Notes: generated by a model not told the origin, from the letters alone. A stretch of DNA of 64,000 nt from Aquibacillus rhizosphaerae (GCF_030282825.1 NZ_JASTZU010000063.1:1-64000); one strand, 5' to 3'; shown: positions 53,632 through 63,539, counted from the stretch's first letter. Numbers and translations: made by a program.

Positions 53632-54147
53632 TTAGGAATTTTGCTCTTCCTCAAAGTCAACCATTTTGTAGGTAGTTACATAAGATGGGCCAGCAGTATA
53701 AGGAGGCTTCTTTTCTGTTTTATCTGTTTTGGAATGCGACTTTTTAAAGGAATCCGAATCTTTCCACATTTCATAGCTTGCTTCATCTTGCCATTGCACC
53801 ATGACTACATATGTATTTCCTTGAAAAGGTCGTAACACACGTAAGCCATAGAATCCTGGCGTGTTATCAATTAGACTAGCTCTTTTTTTGAACTGGCTTT
53901 CGAATATCGGCTTCCCTTCATCTGTTACAGGGATGTTATTCATAACAACAAATCCATCCTCTTTTAAATTACCACTAGAAACAACGATGTCGTATTTTCT
54001 AGCTGCTTCAAAGATAGTTGGTTTGTCAGCTTCATAGTAAACAACGGTTTTATCTTGATCCTCTAAAAAAAGTATATTCAACTGTGGATGTTTGTTAGCA
54101 ACTTTGCTTAAATAGTCTAGGGTGCCGTTTGTCATATAGGCGTGCAT
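53632..54147 (-). CDS. hmoB: Heme-degrading monooxygenase HmoB
   Basis: A 171-residue protein homologous to B. subtilis HmoB (YhgC): NNIPVTDEGKPIFESQFKKR, GFYGLRVLRP, TYVVMVQWQDEASYEMWKDS and PSYVTTYKM match closely. The C-terminal half is an antibiotic-biosynthesis-monooxygenase fold that cleaves heme to release iron. ATG 54147 has GAAAGGG ahead; an in-frame upstream start would include that ribosome site. Divergent from pbpF and beside hemEH, as in B. subtilis. Confidence 0.9.
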   Translation of the reverse strand: MHAYMTNGTLDYLSKVANKHPQLNILFLEDQDKTVVYYEADKPTIFEAARKYDIVVSSGNLKEDGFVVMNNIPVTDEGKPIFESQFKKRASLIDNTPGFYGLRVLRPFQGNTYVVMVQWQDEASYEMWKDSDSFKKSHSKTDKTEKKPPYTAGPSYVTTYKMVDFEEEQNS

Positions 54148-54323
54148 CTTATAAAACCCTTTCATAACATGATTATCTTACGTTTAGTTTAGCAATATTT
54201 AACCTCAAACCGCAAGCAGGTGATAAACTCTACCTTTAAGTTGGTAGATAACTATCGTATAATTAGAAAATATTGCTTCCGCATATAAATATACAGAAGT
54301 ATCTATAAGGATGGTGTTTCATC

Positions 54324-56486
54324 GTGAAAATACAACAACTCCCAGCTTGGGCCGTTAAGCTTAAGTGGCCTATAGCTGTAATCATTGCAATTATTTCATT
54401 AGCAATCTTAGGGTATTTATTTATTATATTTGGTGGACGATTTGTTGTGAACGAACGTGATTTGATTTTACCAGCCACAACTACGATTGTAACTAAAGAT
54501 GGTGAGGTAGTTGGAAAATTATATGAAGAAAATCGGATTCCTGTAACGATTGAGAAAATACCTGACCATGTAGAAAATGCGTTTATTGCCATTGAGGATA
54601 AGCGTTTCTATGACCATGCAGGCGTTTCTTTTCCTTCTGTTATGCGTGCTTTATATAGAGATATCATTGCGATGGAAAAAGTTGAGGGTGGAAGTACGAT
54701 TACACAACAACTAGCAAAGAACTTGTTTTTACAGAATGATAAAACATGGATGCGCAAAACAAAAGAAGTAATGGCTTCTATTTATTTAGAAAGAAATTTT
54801 ACAAAAAAAGAAATATTAGAATTATATTTGAATGAAATCTACTTTGCTCATGGTTTATATGGTATTGAAACTGCAGCTAACTTTTATTTTAGTAAACAAG
54901 TAGAAAACTTAACCGTTTCTGAAGGAGCAATGCTTGCAGCTTTATCGAAGGCACCAAATACTTATTCACCACTTAATAACCCGGAACAAGCCAAAACACG
55001 GCGAGATTTAGTGTTGCAACAAATGAATCAACAAAACATGTTGAAAACAGAGGAAACGCTTCAGCTACAAGGGAAAACGTTAGGGTTAAATCAAATAGAA
55101 CAACCAGAACGCCCTTGGCTGGATGATTATATAGATATAGTAGTTAAAGAGGTTGCTGATACATACCAATTAACCGGAACTGAATTAAGGCGTGGTGGCT
55201 ATCGCATTGAAGTTTACCTAAATGAAAAAGCACAACAAATCGCCTATGAGCAGTTTCAAGATGATGGTAACTTTTATGGTTCTGTAGAAGGTACTCAAGG
55301 AGCCTTTGTACTTATGAATCAACAAAATGGCCAGCTAGAAGCTTTAATCGGTGGAAGGGACTTTCAAAGCGGTGATATTAACCGGTTACTTGTACCAAGA
55401 CAACCTGGATCAACAATCAAGCCACTAGCTGTATATGGACCAGCGATGGAGTTAGAGGATTATCAGCCCTATTCCTTACTAACAGATAAAGATATTAGTT
55501 ACGATGGCTACAACGTTTCTAACGCAGACGGAAAATATAATGGGACTGTAACCATGTACGACGCTGTCAATCAATCAAAAAATGCTCCTGCAGTATGGTT
55601 ACTTGATAAAATTGGAATTGGATATAGTAAGGATTATTTGGAGAAGATGAATATAAACATCTCAGATAGCGGTTTGGCTATTGCGCTTGGTGGATTAGAA
55701 AAAGGTTTGACTCCTATACAATTGGTGGAAAGTTATCGGACATTTGCTCACGGAGGAGAATGGACTAATGCGCATACGATTGATCGAATTCATAATCGTA
55801 ATAATGAAGTAATAGCCCAATCTAATCCAGAATCGAAAACCATTTTTTCAAAGCAAGTGGCATGGAATATGTTGCGTATGTTAGAAAGTGTAGTAGAAAC
55901 CGGAACTGGGCAAACTGGTAATTACGACTTAGCCTTGGCTGGAAAGACGGGTTCTACGCAACATCCTCAAGTAGAAGGAAAAATAAATGATGCTTGGTTT
56001 GTGGGGATTACACCTGATTATGTATCCGCATTATGGATGGGGTATGATCAGGTGGATGAAACGCATTATTTAACTCAGGGCAGTACAGCACCAACTGTTG
56101 TTACTAAAAATATTTTACAAGAACTTAGTAAACAACAAAAAATGGCACAAACATTTGAAAAACCAGATAATGTAGAGGAACTGCCGATTCCTATAGAACT
56201 GCCTACGATTAGTGACCTAGATGCTACATATAAGTTAGGTGGTTTTTCACTTGTCCAAGGCGAACTGACATGGACGACATCAAGTGATCAACGAGTTATT
56301 TATCAGGTTTATAAGCAAGCAGAGAATGAAGATATTAAGATAGGGGAAGTAGTAGGAAAAGGTACATTTACTATTGAACGAGCTAATCCTTTTAAAGAAG
56401 AAATATATTATGTGGTACCGTATGATCCATTAACAAAACAAATAGGAAATCCATCAAATAAAGCTAAATTGTCGATTAATTTGTAA
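54324..56486 (+). CDS. pbpF: Class A penicillin-binding protein PbpF
   Basis: A 720-residue bifunctional peptidoglycan synthase. Membrane helix about 16-38, GT51 glycosyltransferase (catalytic Glu91 in AIEDKRFYDH; GGSTITQQLAKNLFL), transpeptidase with SxxK at Ser363/Lys366 (PGSTIKP), SKNAPAV and AGKTGST, then a fibronectin-like C-terminal tail (about 615-720). GTG start with AAGGATGGTG. Length and neighbours equal B. subtilis PbpF, a SigF-dependent spore enzyme; no SigF promoter was identified here. Confidence 0.94.
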   Translation: MKIQQLPAWAVKLKWPIAVIIAIISLAILGYLFIIFGGRFVVNERDLILPATTTIVTKDGEVVGKLYEENRIPVTIEKIPDHVENAFIAIEDKRFYDHAGVSFPSVMRALYRDIIAMEKVEGGSTITQQLAKNLFLQNDKTWMRKTKEVMASIYLERNFTKKEILELYLNEIYFAHGLYGIETAANFYFSKQVENLTVSEGAMLAALSKAPNTYSPLNNPEQAKTRRDLVLQQMNQQNMLKTEETLQLQGKTLGLNQIEQPERPWLDDYIDIVVKEVADTYQLTGTELRRGGYRIEVYLNEKAQQIAYEQFQDDGNFYGSVEGTQGAFVLMNQQNGQLEALIGGRDFQSGDINRLLVPRQPGSTIKPLAVYGPAMELEDYQPYSLLTDKDISYDGYNVSNADGKYNGTVTMYDAVNQSKNAPAVWLLDKIGIGYSKDYLEKMNINISDSGLAIALGGLEKGLTPIQLVESYRTFAHGGEWTNAHTIDRIHNRNNEVIAQSNPESKTIFSKQVAWNMLRMLESVVETGTGQTGNYDLALAGKTGSTQHPQVEGKINDAWFVGITPDYVSALWMGYDQVDETHYLTQGSTAPTVVTKNILQELSKQQKMAQTFEKPDNVEELPIPIELPTISDLDATYKLGGFSLVQGELTWTTSSDQRVIYQVYKQAENEDIKIGEVVGKGTFTIERANPFKEEIYYVVPYDPLTKQIGNPSNKAKLSINL

Positions 56487-56629
56487 AAAAGTATTACAAT
56501 ATAAAAAAACAACAATTATTTTATTATAATAATTACAATTTAGTGACAATTAGTGTCTTCTGCTATACAGATACAGGTTAGTTCGTTATAGTGATTATTG
56601 GAATGGATTAGATGTAAAGGGTGAAACAA

Positions 56630-57664
56630 ATGTCTAAAAAAATAAATGATACAATATTGAAAGCTTTCAAGGGTGAAGAAACTGATTATACACCAGTATG
56701 GTATATGCGACAGGCTGGAAGATCGCAACAAGAATACCGTAGAATAAAAGAGAAATACTCATTATTTGAAATTACCCATCAACCAGAATTATGTGCTTAT
56801 GTAACTCGTTTACCTGTTGAAATGTATGACGTTGATGCGGCCGTTTTGTATAAGGATATTATGTCGCCACTTCCAGCAATCGGTGTCGATGTAGAAATTA
56901 AATCTGGAATTGGACCAGTTATTGATGATCCAATTCGGTCATTTAAAGATGTGGAGAGATTAGGGAAAATTGATCCGGAATCGGACGTACCTTACGTGCT
57001 TGATACGATTCGATTGCTTACACAAGAACAATTAAACGTACCACTTATTGGTTTTAGTGGAGCACCTTTTACACTTGCAAGCTATATGGTGGAAGGTGGT
57101 CCTTCAAAAAACTATCATAAAACGAAAGCAATGATGTATAGTGATCCGAAAACTTGGTTTGCATTAATGGATAAATTAGCAGATATGATTATTACATATG
57201 TAAAATCGCAGGTGAATGCAGGTGCTAAAGTGATTCAAATCTTTGACTCCTGGGTAGGTACATTAAATGTCAGTGATTACCGTTACTATATCAAACCGAT
57301 CATGCATCGTATTTTCTCTGAACTAAAAGAAACCGGTGTTCCGTTGATTATGTTTGGTGTAGGTGCTAGACATCTTATCATGGAATGGAATGATCTACCT
57401 CTAGATGTCATCGGATTAGATTGGCGTATGTCAATCACTGAGGCTAGGGAATTAGGTGTTACAAAAGCCTTACAAGGTAATTTGGATCCAGCACTACTTT
57501 TATCTGACTGGAAAGTAATAGAGGAGAGAACGAAAGCAATACTTGATGAGGGTAAAGTGCAGCCAGGACATATCTTTAATCTAGGACATGGTGTGACTCC
57601 AGAGATTAATCCAGAAACATTAAAACGATTGACTGCGTTTGTTCATAGTTATTCAAAAAAGTAA
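56630..57664 (+). CDS. hemE: Uroporphyrinogen decarboxylase
   Basis: A 344-residue HemE, which converts uroporphyrinogen III to coproporphyrinogen III. The signature [11 protein letters not shown] is at about 20-30 and [13 protein letters not shown] follows. ATG 56630 has GTAAAGGGTG ahead. Followed by hemH 32 bases on, but the hemY gene that completes the operon in B. subtilis is missing here. Confidence 0.96.
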   Translation: MSKKINDTILKAFKGEETDYTPVWYMRQAGRSQQEYRRIKEKYSLFEITHQPELCAYVTRLPVEMYDVDAAVLYKDIMSPLPAIGVDVEIKSGIGPVIDDPIRSFKDVERLGKIDPESDVPYVLDTIRLLTQEQLNVPLIGFSGAPFTLASYMVEGGPSKNYHKTKAMMYSDPKTWFALMDKLADMIITYVKSQVNAGAKVIQIFDSWVGTLNVSDYRYYIKPIMHRIFSELKETGVPLIMFGVGARHLIMEWNDLPLDVIGLDWRMSITEARELGVTKALQGNLDPALLLSDWKVIEERTKAILDEGKVQPGHIFNLGHGVTPEINPETLKRLTAFVHSYSKK

Positions 57665-57696
57665 CAACACACAAATAGATAAGGGGTGCTTGCAAC

Positions 57697-58641
57697 GTGG
57701 CAAAGAAAAAAGTGGGCTTACTTGTAATGGCATACGGAACGCCATATAAAGAAGAAGATATTGAAAGATACTATACGGATATTAGACATGGTAGAAAACC
57801 AACTCCAGAAATGTTAGAAGATTTAACAGAAAGATATAAGGCGATTGGTGGTATTTCTCCACTTGCAGAGATTACGCAACAACAGGCAAATGCTCTAGAA
57901 GAAAAATTGAATCAAACGCAAGACGAAGTAGAGTTTGTTCATTACTTAGGCTTAAAGCATATTGAACCATTTATCGAAGATGCGGTAAAACAGATGGCTG
58001 ATGATGGTATTGAGGAAGCAGTTTCAATTGTATTGGCACCACATTACTCTACGTTTAGTGTTAAATCCTATAATGGACGTGCCCAAAAAGAGGCTGAGAA
58101 GCATGGTAAACCAGTAATCTCTTCCGTAGAAAGCTGGTATGATGCTCCTGGTTTTATTGACTACTGGGCTAAGGCAATTGAAAGTGAGTATGCCAAAATG
58201 AATGATGAAGAAAAAGCAAAGGCTGTGCTTGTTGTATCTGCACATAGCTTGCCTGAAAAAATCCTTGAAGATGGTGATCCGTATCCAGATCAATTAAAAA
58301 GAACAGCTGAACTTATTTCTGAGGCAACCGGTATTACGAATTATGAGCTGGGCTGGCAAAGTGAGGGCAATACGCCTGATCCATGGCTTGGCCCTGATGT
58401 TCAAGATTTAACAAGAGATTTATACAATGAAAAGGGCTACCGTTCGTTTGTTTATGCACCGGTAGGATTTATCGTAAATCACTTAGAAGTACTTTATGAT
58501 AATGATTATGAGTGTAAGGTCGTTTGTGATGAACTAGGCGCTAATTATTACCGACCGGAAATGCCGAATGTTGCTCCAGAATTTATTGCAACTTTAGCGG
58601 ATGTCGTTTTGCAAAAGTATAAAAGCAGTGTCCATTCTTAA
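57697..58641 (+). CDS. hemH: Coproporphyrin/protoporphyrin ferrochelatase
   Basis: A 314-residue ferrochelatase that inserts iron into the porphyrin ring. [21 protein letters not shown] at the start, the catalytic His in [11 protein letters not shown] (about 186-196) and [15 protein letters not shown] near 233-247 match Bacillus HemH (CpfC). GTG start with AAGGGGTG. Monomeric soluble enzyme of the coproporphyrin-dependent pathway in Gram-positives. Confidence 0.96.
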   Translation: MAKKKVGLLVMAYGTPYKEEDIERYYTDIRHGRKPTPEMLEDLTERYKAIGGISPLAEITQQQANALEEKLNQTQDEVEFVHYLGLKHIEPFIEDAVKQMADDGIEEAVSIVLAPHYSTFSVKSYNGRAQKEAEKHGKPVISSVESWYDAPGFIDYWAKAIESEYAKMNDEEKAKAVLVVSAHSLPEKILEDGDPYPDQLKRTAELISEATGITNYELGWQSEGNTPDPWLGPDVQDLTRDLYNEKGYRSFVYAPVGFIVNHLEVLYDNDYECKVVCDELGANYYRPEMPNVAPEFIATLADVVLQKYKSSVHS

Positions 58642-58658
58642 AAAGGTATGTTCATTCA

Positions 58659-58689
58659 AACTTCGACTTTTAAAGTCGAAGTTTTTTTT
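58659..58689 (+). terminator. Terminator of hemEH
   Basis: ACTTCGACTTT and AAAGTCGAAGT (58660-58670 and 58672-58682), then T7. Confidence 0.9.
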
Positions 58690-58711
58690 ATGCCTATTTT
58701 TATATTACCAC

Positions 58712-58762
58712 TTGCAACATTATGGAAAATATTATATAGTGCATTACAACACTAATGCACTA
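58712..58762 (+). promoter_or_regulatory. Promoter and operator of the GntR/ABC operon
   Basis: TTGCAA (58712-58717), 17 bases, TATAGT (58735-58740) form a good SigA promoter. A perfect inverted repeat TAGTGCATTA-N6-TAATGCACTA (58737-58746 and 58753-58762) overlaps the -10 and the start region. This is the layout of YtrA-type GntR operators, in which the repressor blocks its own operon until an inducing antibiotic arrives. Confidence 0.75.
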
Positions 58763-58784
58763 AGTTTGATAAGGAGGTGAAGCT

Positions 58785-59171
58785 TTGATTATTAATTCTG
58801 ATGGTACTAAACCTATTTATGTACAAATAGCCGAATGGTTGGAAACAGAAATATTGAATGGGAATATTCAAGCTGACGAGAAAATGTACTCGCAGTACCA
58901 GCTTGCTGATATTTTTAACATTAATCCAGCAACAGCTGCCAAGGGAATTAGTATTCTTGCCAACGAGGCGATTTTATATAAAAAGCGTGGACTAGGAACA
59001 TTCGTATCAATTGACGCTAAGCAAATTATTTTAACAAAGCGGAAAGATCAAACGTTGAAAAAATTAGTAAAAGACTTAGTTGTTGAAGCGGAACACCTTA
59101 ATGTCAGTGAAAGTGAGCTAATTCAGCTAATAAAAGATGCAGGTAAAAATGATGAGGGGGATGAAGAATGA
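58785..59171 (+). CDS. YtrA-subfamily GntR repressor
   Basis: A 128-residue GntR regulator with an N-terminal winged helix (about 8-76; PIYVQIAEWLETEILNG, NPATAAKGISILANE, GLGTFV) and only a short C-terminal part, as in YtrA regulators of ABC operons. TTG start with AAGGAGGTGAAG ideally placed. It overlaps the ATPase gene by four bases. Very likely the repressor for the inverted repeat 20 bases upstream. Confidence 0.9.
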   Translation: MIINSDGTKPIYVQIAEWLETEILNGNIQADEKMYSQYQLADIFNINPATAAKGISILANEAILYKKRGLGTFVSIDAKQIILTKRKDQTLKKLVKDLVVEAEHLNVSESELIQLIKDAGKNDEGDEE

Positions 59172-60070
59172 ATGTTATTGAGTGCAAAGGATTAACAAAG
59201 GCATATGGAAGGCGTCAAGCCATAAGAAATCTATCTTTTACGATAGAAGAAAACAAAATCACTGGATTAATCGGAAGAAATGGGGCTGGAAAAACAACAT
59301 TGTTAAAGGTGATTGCCGGTTTTTTTCGTAAAACTAGCGGAGAAGTACATGTTTTTTCATATCAACCTTTTAATAACCTGAAAGTGTCAGCTAACATGAT
59401 TTTTATTGACGATAACATCACCCCTCCCACTGCCTTAAACTTACAAGAGCTATTAGAATCCGCTGCCAGTTTTTATAATAATTTTGATATGGAATTGGCT
59501 AAGCGCTTGTTTGACTACTTTTCCTTCCATCCCAAGCAAACGCATCAAAGTCTATCGAAAGGAATGAAAAGCACATTTAATGTGATTGTCGGCTTGGCTG
59601 CTAGATGTCCCTTAACCATTTTTGATGAACCAACGACAGGAATGGATTCTGCTGTCCGGAGGGACTTTTACCGGGCACTACTAAAAGATTATATTGAGCA
59701 TCCTCGAACAATTATCATATCTAGTCATTTATTGGATGAAATGGATGATATGTTAGAAGACATCTTGCTGATGAAAGAGGGTCAAGTACTTTTGCATTCT
59801 TCAGTTTTAGATTTGCAAGAATATGCAATCGCAGTTAGTGGGAATAAACAGGTCATTTCGAATTGGACAAAAACGAAAGAAGTTTTATATAAAAAAGACA
59901 TAGGTGTAGGAAATACGTATGTTGTTGTTAGAAATGAGTTAAATGAGTTAGATAAGCAACAAGCGCATATCGAGGGGTTGGAAATATCTCCTGTATCTAT
60001 TGATGATCTAAGTGTACATCTTACAAGCAACGATAAGGGAGGAATCGATGATGTCTTTACCAGAGATTAA
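59168..60070 (+). CDS. ABC transporter ATPase (YtrB type)
   Basis: A 300-residue ABC ATPase. Walker A GRNGAGKTT (about 37-45), signature LSKGMKSTFNV, Walker B LTIFDEPTTGMD, switch His in SSHLLDEMDD. ATG overlaps the GntR gene stop. About 65 residues after the ATPase core have no recognised domain. Part of the five-gene unit to 61765. Confidence 0.9.
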   Translation: MNVIECKGLTKAYGRRQAIRNLSFTIEENKITGLIGRNGAGKTTLLKVIAGFFRKTSGEVHVFSYQPFNNLKVSANMIFIDDNITPPTALNLQELLESAASFYNNFDMELAKRLFDYFSFHPKQTHQSLSKGMKSTFNVIVGLAARCPLTIFDEPTTGMDSAVRRDFYRALLKDYIEHPRTIIISSHLLDEMDDMLEDILLMKEGQVLLHSSVLDLQEYAIAVSGNKQVISNWTKTKEVLYKKDIGVGNTYVVVRNELNELDKQQAHIEGLEISPVSIDDLSVHLTSNDKGGIDDVFTRD

Positions 60071-60797
60071 TACGTGGCGTCTTGTTCGAAAGCAACATGC
60101 CTTTAAACTTAAATCCTACGCTGGCATGTACACATCGCTTATGGCTATTCAAGTGATTGGAATGCTTTTCTCACTTGGAGGCGTTAGTAGCGGAGGTGTT
60201 AGTGGCGACGAACATTCGATTGAATTCAGAACTTATTCGAGTAATGTTGTTATTGCTTTTACATTTTTGTGGGCATTTATTTCTTCAATTCTAATAACGA
60301 CACGCGCCTATCGAAATGATGATTTTACATTTGTTACAAACAGGTTGACGAGTAACCTATCTAATCTTTTGTTTTTATTAAGTGCTAGTGTCATAGCTGG
60401 AATTACATCGATAATGACTGGAAACGTCAATAAAGTCATCGCATACTTCTTTTATGAATCTGATTATATTATAGCTACAGACATTACTTTTCAAGGTTTA
60501 TTAATGGGAACGTTCGTAACTATATTATACATCTTTGCATTTGCTGCATGTGGTTACCTAGTCGGAACAATTGTACAATTTCATAAATTGTTTATTGTTG
60601 TAATTCCTACCTTGATTATCGGAAGTATGTTTATCGGTACCAACACACATGATACTTCCTTACTCCTTGTTTGGATTATGGATACGTATGGAAAAGAAAC
60701 GTCAATTCTACTATTCGTTTTAAAAATGATTGGTACGGTTGGACTGCTCTTCCTCCTATCAATAACCCTTTCAAATCGAATGGAGGTAAAACAATGA
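60048..60797 (+). CDS. ABC transporter permease
   Basis: A 249-residue protein with six hydrophobic segments in the ABC-2 pattern. Two ATG codons in succession (60048, 60051) follow AAGGGAGG; either may be used. It overlaps the ATPase gene by about 20 bases. It likely forms the exporter channel with that ATPase. Weak similarity to named families; substrate unknown. Confidence 0.82.
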   Translation: MMSLPEINTWRLVRKQHAFKLKSYAGMYTSLMAIQVIGMLFSLGGVSSGGVSGDEHSIEFRTYSSNVVIAFTFLWAFISSILITTRAYRNDDFTFVTNRLTSNLSNLLFLLSASVIAGITSIMTGNVNKVIAYFFYESDYIIATDITFQGLLMGTFVTILYIFAFAACGYLVGTIVQFHKLFIVVIPTLIIGSMFIGTNTHDTSLLLVWIMDTYGKETSILLFVLKMIGTVGLLFLLSITLSNRMEVKQ

Positions 60798-61495
60798 CAA
60801 TACTTACGACATTTCTTCCAATCTTAATCATGATTGGATTAGTAGGTGTATGCTTTTTTGTAATAAAGAAAAGTTTTAATTTCAAAAGGAAAAAGAGAGG
60901 ATTTGGAACAAACCGGTTTTTGGTTGGTTATATACTCGTTTTACTAATCGCAACTATCCTATTTTATGTATTACCTGATGATGAATTTCTTAGTGTACCT
61001 AAAAATCCACTAGGGTGGTCAGAGTTAGAACAGATACAGAATAATATATACCAGGCAGATGACCAAGAGGCGATTGATCAAATGGAGGAATTGGATGTAG
61101 TGAATGAGTGGAGCATTCCATTCCAAAAGGATGAGTTAATCATTTCTTCAACTAATAATGGGGAATATATTTTTATATTAGCTGAAGTGAAGAGTGAAAT
61201 GGATAATACGATTGAAGTCGTTCACTATGCAACTAACTCCATGTTACTAAAAAGAAACGATCAGATTGCGTACGATGTAGAACTTGAAAATAATACGTTA
61301 AATATTATGTCACCAAATCCAGTAAACTTAAAATTACAACATTTTGATGCTGAATTTACAACGACTCAATTTAGTAAAACAGCACAATTCAAAACGGAAT
61401 ATTTTTCATTTGGTATCCGTGGACCGGAATTACTTTATATTAAAGTCCCAAATAACGTTAAAATAACAGGCGATGTGGAATTTGTGGAAAAGTAA
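60794..61495 (+). CDS. Membrane protein of unknown family in GntR/ABC operon
   Basis: A 233-residue protein: two N-terminal helices (about 5-25 and 43-62) and a 170-residue domain placed outside or inside the membrane, with no recognised motif. ATG 60794 overlaps the permease stop (ATGA) with GGAGGTAAAACA ahead. Translational coupling ties it to the transporter, perhaps as an accessory or sensor protein. I do not recognise the family. Confidence 0.75.
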   Translation: MTILTTFLPILIMIGLVGVCFFVIKKSFNFKRKKRGFGTNRFLVGYILVLLIATILFYVLPDDEFLSVPKNPLGWSELEQIQNNIYQADDQEAIDQMEELDVVNEWSIPFQKDELIISSTNNGEYIFILAEVKSEMDNTIEVVHYATNSMLLKRNDQIAYDVELENNTLNIMSPNPVNLKLQHFDAEFTTTQFSKTAQFKTEYFSFGIRGPELLYIKVPNNVKITGDVEFVEK

Positions 61496-61516
61496 GTTAA
61501 GACAGGAGGATTATTT

Positions 61517-61765
61517 ATGAAATGGAAACTTAGAATTCCGTTATTATTGCTTACTTGTGGCCTTCTAGCTGGTCTAATACAGAGATTTTCACCAGAAATA
61601 TTTTTAGAACTAAATTATTTTGTTCGTAGTGCCGTGTTTATAGGCACCATCATTTCTATTAATCTCATTCTTGAAAAGATAGGGGTCAATGAAAAAGAAG
61701 TTTACTTTCCTATTGGAGTGTGTCTTATTCTTGTAGGATTCTTGTTTGATTATTGGATGGTATAA
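61517..61765 (+). CDS. Small membrane protein at end of GntR/ABC operon
   Basis: An 82-residue protein with three hydrophobic segments (about 5-22, 30-50, 61-80). CAGGAGGATT precedes ATG, 21 bases after the previous gene. Family unknown. As last gene of the operon, it may be a small subunit of the exporter. Confidence 0.72.
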   Translation: MKWKLRIPLLLLTCGLLAGLIQRFSPEIFLELNYFVRSAVFIGTIISINLILEKIGVNEKEVYFPIGVCLILVGFLFDYWMV

Positions 61766-61806
61766 AGAAATTATATTAATGCGGTTGGAAACCACTATAA
61801 ACGTCG

Positions 61807-61843
61807 AAAAATAGAGTTAATCAATAAATGGTTAACTCTATTT
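61807..61843. terminator. Hairpin after GntR/ABC operon
   Basis: AAATAGAGTTAA (61808-61819) pairs with TTAACTCTATTT (61832-61843). The T run is short. Confidence 0.55.
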
Positions 61844-61857
61844 ATGTATTTACTCTA

Positions 61858-61918
61858 TCAATTTCATAATACCAATATTGTCGCAGATGACTGAATAAGG
61901 TAATTATGAAATTAACTT
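61858..61918. repeat. Partial copy of the MITE-like element, left of mnmH
   Basis: TCAATTTCATAATACC at one side and CAGATGACTGAATAAGGTAA followed by TTATGAAATT at the other repeat the terminal sequence of the 17.5-kb element. Its element-end side points toward mnmH. Confidence 0.65.
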
Positions 61919-61990
61919 ACTTATAAGAATTTTTCTCTTTGGTGATGGGTTGTATGGAAGAAGATAAGATGCTACGCATGCTTTTTCTTT

Positions 61991-63043
61991 TTATGTTTGT
62001 TGTAATTGTACATGTATATTTTTTAGAAGTTCTTTGATAGGTGCAATAGCTTCTTGAACATTGTTTGCTTTGATCGTGTAATTTCTAGCATCTGGATATT
62101 GATTGATTGTATGATCATAGCGTGGATCATAATAATGTTTAAGTAATAAGTAAACGGCTTCTGAGTAATTTTCTCCAAGAAGGTTTTTTTCTATTTCAGT
62201 TGCGATAGGTGTGTGTATCCTTCTTTTAATAATCTTAAAGGCGCGAATGAATTCTTTAGGATCCTTCCAAGGTTGATAATCATCTAATATGTTTTTCACA
62301 CGTTCTTCTATTGGTATATCAACAAGAATCTGTGTTCCTTGTTCCTTCTCTCTTAGTAAGAAGTCTGGTAATATTACTTTTCCAATTCTTCTGCTTTCTG
62401 CTTCCATTAAGATAAAAGGAGAGTCTCGGAAAGAAAGTAACTTATCAAGTAACTGCGCATCAAAGGTCTTTTGGTTACTTGGCTCCAGTCCAATTTGCCC
62501 AAAAATAGATCCTCTGTGAGCGGCCATTCCCTCTAAATCAATGACGGGGTAATTTTCTCTTTGCAAACTCTCCAAAATAATCGTTTTACCTGTCCCTGTA
62601 TATCCATTTAATGAATAAGTGATTGGTTTCATTTCAAAAGTTTCTAGTGTATCGACTACCCAGTTACGATAGGCACGTATCCCACCTTCTAAACGTAAGA
62701 CAGGTATATCCATTAAGTCGATAACCGTTGCTGCTGTTTTACTCCGCATCCCGCCTCGCCAACAATATACAACTTTTGGTTTATGAATTTCACTAAAGGT
62801 ACTAATAAATTGAGGTAGTTTAGCTGACATAATCTCAAGCCCACGTTGTTTAGCAACGCTAACACTTTCTTGTTTGTACAGTGTTCCAACTTCCGCGCGT
62901 TCATCATCTGTGAAAACAGGGATGTTAATACTTCCAGGTATATTTCCATTTGCAAACTCTGAAGGAGAACGGACATCAACGATTGCCACTTTTTGTTGTT
63001 GTTTCATTTCTAATAATTCTTCTAGTCGAATGTCTTGAAACAT
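61991..63043 (-). CDS. mnmH: tRNA 2-selenouridine synthase MnmH (SelU/YbbB)
   Basis: A 350-residue MnmH that converts 2-thiouridine at wobble position 34 of tRNA to 2-selenouridine. N-terminal rhodanese domain with active Cys94 in VVYCWRGGMRS, then a P-loop domain with GYTGTGKT (147-154). ATG 63043 has TTGGAGTGG ahead; an upstream in-frame ATG extends the protein by 11 residues without a good ribosome site. It needs selenophosphate, but no selD is within the window. It is bracketed by repeat-element ends. Confidence 0.92.
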   Translation of the reverse strand: MFQDIRLEELLEMKQQQKVAIVDVRSPSEFANGNIPGSINIPVFTDDERAEVGTLYKQESVSVAKQRGLEIMSAKLPQFISTFSEIHKPKVVYCWRGGMRSKTAATVIDLMDIPVLRLEGGIRAYRNWVVDTLETFEMKPITYSLNGYTGTGKTIILESLQRENYPVIDLEGMAAHRGSIFGQIGLEPSNQKTFDAQLLDKLLSFRDSPFILMEAESRRIGKVILPDFLLREKEQGTQILVDIPIEERVKNILDDYQPWKDPKEFIRAFKIIKRRIHTPIATEIEKNLLGENYSEAVYLLLKHYYDPRYDHTINQYPDARNYTIKANNVQEAIAPIKELLKNIHVQLQQT

Positions 63044-63208
63044 AGTTTCCACTCCAACGAATGTATTTAAATACAATTTACTTCAACCTGTTTATCAGGT
63101 AGTAATACTTTTATTAATAGGAAGTATTACGTCTGAAAATAAAAGATATTTATCTTTGTCTATATAAATTGTATAGTATTCTATAAAAAATGTAAAAATA
63201 TTGGTCAT

Positions 63209-63321
63209 TGAGTCCATTTCATAATTACCTTATTCAGTCATCTGCGACAATATATAGTTTGGAAATGGTTTTTAACTACATTGTTGTAGGTTACGATAAA
63301 ATTGGTATTATGAAATTGATT
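63209..63321. repeat. Partial copy of the MITE-like element, right of mnmH
   Basis: Over about 50 bases it is nearly identical to the left end at 17474 (CATAATTACCTTATTCAGTC, then TCTGCGACAATATATAGTTT), followed by the inverted inner copy ending at ATTATGAAATTGATT. A half-element hairpin. The rest of the 545-base gap to yhfH (63322-63539) contains a GC-richer stretch from about 63410 with no recognised gene. Confidence 0.7.
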
Positions 63322-63539
63322 ACGTAAAATGTTATCCCTATTATTTAAAAGCAATGAAGATACTGTTATAATACAATCGATTTCTATATTAAAATAAGGC
63401 TCTTGCGTGAATTTTGCTGCCTTTTGATTTTCAAAGTTGATAAAAAATCCGACGTAGCTTCATTGTCATTTCCTTCTATCTAGTTCGAGTCCTGCTTTAA
63501 AACACTCGTTTTTTCGTAGGGAACGATTCAGCCAGGAAC

